The notes below the pieces were generated by a model. It ran no database searches, had not been told where the DNA came from, and saw nothing but the letters and a program-made list of their open reading frames with translations. From Megaleporinus macrocephalus (lineage: Eukaryota; Chordata; Actinopteri; Characiformes; Anostomidae), in contig CM038702.1 of assembly GCA_021613375.1 (NCBI GenBank), positions 24,616,349 to 24,680,348 of the forward strand: a DNA stretch of 64,000 nucleotides. The letters run 5' to 3'. Made by a program: the position numbers and the translations under genes. This document shows, piece by piece, positions 60,885 through 64,000 of the stretch. The first letter of the stretch is position 1. The number at the start of each line of letters is the position of its first letter.

Positions 60885-62755
60885 TTGTGTAAATACGTAA
60901 TATATATAATGTATGTAATAAAGAGTGTACCTCATTTTCATAGAGCGAGGTTTGTGCTTGAGAGATAAGACATTATTCTCAGTGTTTCAAGATGCCAAAT
61001 ATTAAGTTATATTTCTCTGAATTGAGGGCAGGTCTATGAGATCCACTCACTGGTAGCTACATCTTGAATCATTCATTGCAGAGGCGCTTATACTCTCTGA
61101 GGTTGGTGCACTTGCCTTCTAAGAAAACAATGAATATCACTTAAGACAATGAATAGGTTAGCATGTTATTCGGTGTTGTCGTTTATCTTTCAGAGAACCA
61201 TTCATGACTCTTATAGAGTGCCTTATGTTTCACACCAGGCCTACACTCTAATAGCTTCTAAAACAGCTCCCTAACCATTACAAGTTGCAGTTGTTGCTGG
61301 CAGTAGCAACAGCATGCTGTCATTTTATATGAATTCTCATTGAAACAAGCAGAGAAACTGCAGAAAGTGCAGATTCTAACCTTTAATTTATGTTTGTAAG
61401 TGAAGAGGATATATTGTTGTGTTTTCAACAAGAGTGTTGGTGACACTGAGTTAAACCACAAATGAAGACCCTGGAGTTCGATTGCGGCATGTTTAATTGT
61501 CTTCGTGAGCATGTGGTGAAAACTGTAATAACAGAAAATAAGCTCACAAATATTGAAATAAACATTAATATCCAAACTTCTCTGTATAAACCATTATATA
61601 ATGAAACTTGCGGCATTCCTGTCTGATAATTCAATGAGGATGGCACCCGATTACCCTTACATACTGTTTCTTCCACATGGATCTTTGTTTTTCTTGCGAA
61701 AATCGGAAAACAGGAGGTGCATAACCGGAAACCGTACATGAAGTACATTTCAGCAAAAATATTTTTAGATGAAAACTTAATCTTTAAACTTAAAATAACT
61801 TCCAAACAACTTGTAATTACTTTTAACAACATATAAACATTTTTAGCATTATTTTTTTAAACACAAACTTATTTATTTGAAGAAATGCCTTAAAGACAAC
61901 ACATATATTTTACTATGAGTTGAATTTAAAACAATCAAGTATAATTGTGTTTAAAAAACTATAACTTACTATTTGCAACTCCTTGTTATGATCTTAAAAC
62001 AAGCTATGACATGGCAGAAGTGCAGACTGAAACCTGAATGCAAAGATTACTGAATTCATAACAGTAATAAATTACTTTGTAATTACTTTTAACTAGCACA
62101 CCAATATCACAGTTCGAACTCCTAGCTTTTAAAGGTTATGGGTATGGTGTGTGGTCTAATACCTTGCACAGAAGAGTGATGTGGAGTGTGGAAATTGTTG
62201 TTAGTTAAAGTATAATGTGAAGAATCTGTGATTGGCGGTCATATGGGACCACCATATGGTAATCTGTTGTGAACTGAGAGAACGTGTCGTAATGTGTAAT
62301 GCAGTCTGAGACTCAAGACTGTGATTTCAGCTCCTGGGATTTTGTTGTAAGCTTCATTAGTGGAAGGCAGTGTTTCCCAATCCTTCCCCAAATCTGTCCT
62401 GAAGTACCCCTACACTCCTCGTTTGGAGTTTTCTCAGCTGTAACACACCTGTTTTAATTCGTTAACTAATTATACAGTTGTTTGTGAGTAGCAATGACTA
62501 ACATCGTAAACTGGTCCAATTCTAATTCCAAGTTTTTGGGAGCATCTGTACCGTGTTATAAGCTGCCGAATTTTAATAGAGTTTGAATCATAATCTTCAA
62601 AATCTTCATAGGGTAAAATTGACCTGTTGTGTAGATGGAAAAATGTTATTTTTGCTTATTAAAGTTAGCGTGAGTGGGAAATAAGATATTTCAGTATTGT
62701 ATTCTTGAGTGTAAAGACAGAAGGAATTGGGTGGCCACAAGGTTAGTCCCTAAAT

Positions 62756-62889
62756 CAGTGATCACCAGCCCTCTTCCTGGAGAACTTCCTGCAGACTTAA
62801 GATCTATTCTCGAACAGCCCCACCTGAATGGGATTGGAATTGAATCTTGCAGGAAGGTAGATCTCTAAGAACAGGGTTGGTAAGCTCTG
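62756..62889. mobile_element. Short hAT-like MITE
   Basis: This 134-bp element starts CAGTGATCACCAGCCCTCTT. The reverse complement of its end is CAGAGCTTACCAACCCTGTT. These imperfect terminal inverted repeats begin with the hAT-typical CAG. The flanking 8-mers CCCTAAAT and CCCCAAGA match at 5 of 8 positions, so the target duplication is only weakly supported. A single similar end (CAGTGTTTCCCAATCCTTCC) lies at about 62369. Confidence 0.55.
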
Positions 62890-64000
62890 CCCCAAGAGCT
62901 ATCATTGGATCTACATTTTAGAAATAAAGTGATCTAACAAAGTTGAAAATTATAGGATTATTTAATTAACTCTACCATTTTAAATTAGCAAATGTAGGCT
63001 CTGGTACTGGAATAAACTGGTTTGTAGGTACCGTTTTGTTAGTCTGGGTGTTTTTACATTTTACACTTCTTTAAAGCTGAACTCATTTCTGCTAAAGAGA
63101 ATCTGAAAGAGAAACACCTAAAATTTAATTGACTGAATTTCAAGTAGTAAGTTAACAAAACAAGAATCTGTTATATGCCCAAAGATAACTTAAAATATTA
63201 AGGCAACCCCAGACCCTAACTTTTTGGCCTTTAAGCCCCTATGTTTATTTATTAATTAATTTATTTATTTTTTATAGTTAATCCGCAAATGTCCTCAGTG
63301 CTGTTTGTGTTTACAATCTAAGCTAATTTTGAAGTGGTCTCTTTTCTGGTGAGCTGGATGACATTTCACACCACAACTCCTGTAGATCTGAGAGCCCATC
63401 TGGGCAAAGTTGATAGGCTAGTGTGATTCAAGTTTCTCATGTAACAGGTATAATATGCTGGGCCAGTGTAATATTCTAATAGAGCCAAGCTATAAAACAA
63501 ACAATCAGTTGGGTTGTTCTTAGATTCGTCTTTGAAGAGGCATGTTTTAAGATGTTACTTTAACCAAGGTAATGCCTTTTACACCACAAATGCTTGATTC
63601 AAAGATGCCAGTGTTTACACCACCAGAGGGCCTGTGTGAGGAAACTACAACACCTTTGAATTCACTTGCATTTTCTTACTGTAGCCTGTAGCCTGCTCCT
63701 GCTTGCTGCTCTGTTTTTGTACTGTGTGCATTTCAAGTGTGACCAATTTAGGAAGATGGGACTGAGAGCATGCTCACTCTCTGAATTTAAATTCGCTGTA
63801 TATGGAGAAAATGAGAATAAATGAGACTTGTGAATCGATTAATCACTGAGTGTGTTTACACACACTTAATAATTTGATCAAATCAGATTTCTGAAGTTAT
63901 CTGCTTTGCAACATACTTTTAGATCAGAGTAAGGTCTAGAAATCTGATTTAGTGATCTGTTGAAGAAAGATGGGTTTTAACTCAGTAAGAAGGTTTTTGT
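62890..64000. other. trhde: Intronic end of window
   Basis: AT-rich sequence with no exon or complete repeat recognised. The only structured part is 63848-63890, an inverted relative of 60600-60672 (GTGTTTACACACACTTAATA). Confidence 0.5.

Overview
The window reads as vertebrate, almost certainly teleost, nuclear DNA. It is AT-rich, intron-like sequence with no prokaryotic gene structure. Its repeats are of fish type: an L2-type LINE, a tRNA-headed SINE, Tc1-like and hAT elements, and palindromic foldback elements that I associate, from memory only, with otophysan fishes (catfish, characins, electric fishes). Nearly every ORF of 60-170 codons is a chance reading frame, a low-complexity frame or a repeat fragment.

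One host coding exon is recognisable, at 13617-13743 (+). It has a good 3' splice site and a GTAAGA donor. Its 42 codons match the early M1-peptidase region of thyrotropin-releasing-hormone-degrading ectoenzyme (trhde), just before the part that carries the GAMEN-like motif and zinc site. I could not find the preceding or following trhde exon, so 1-13616 and 13744-64000 are best read as parts of two very long introns of one plus-strand gene.

The rest is intronic repeat archaeology. In order: a Tc1-like remnant (about 5.64-6.57 kb); a 0.9 kb polypyrimidine tract (11.4-12.4 kb); a degenerate minisatellite (16.1-16.7 kb); a SINE with a 12-bp target duplication (19.3 kb); a non-autonomous hAT with an 8-bp target duplication and a decayed BED-finger frame (21.8-22.7 kb); Tc1 fragments (24.0, 32.4 and 57.1 kb); small minisatellites (24.7, 29.1, 30.1, 56.6 and 58.3-59.6 kb); an LTR-like element (34.7-35.6 kb); a nearly intact single-ORF L2-type LINE with a perfect 13-bp target duplication (40.35-43.59 kb); foldback elements (45.4, 48.8 and 60.7 kb); and a degenerate 4 kb long-unit tandem array (50.2-54.25 kb).

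The features do not cooperate in a pathway; the host function is one peptidase gene. The most interesting points are the LINE, whose start codon lies only 19 nt from its 5' end inside a YY1/TISU-like motif, and the unexplained tandem array at 50-54 kb. I found no convincing new gene system. Element boundaries were read by eye, and family names come from memory without any database search.
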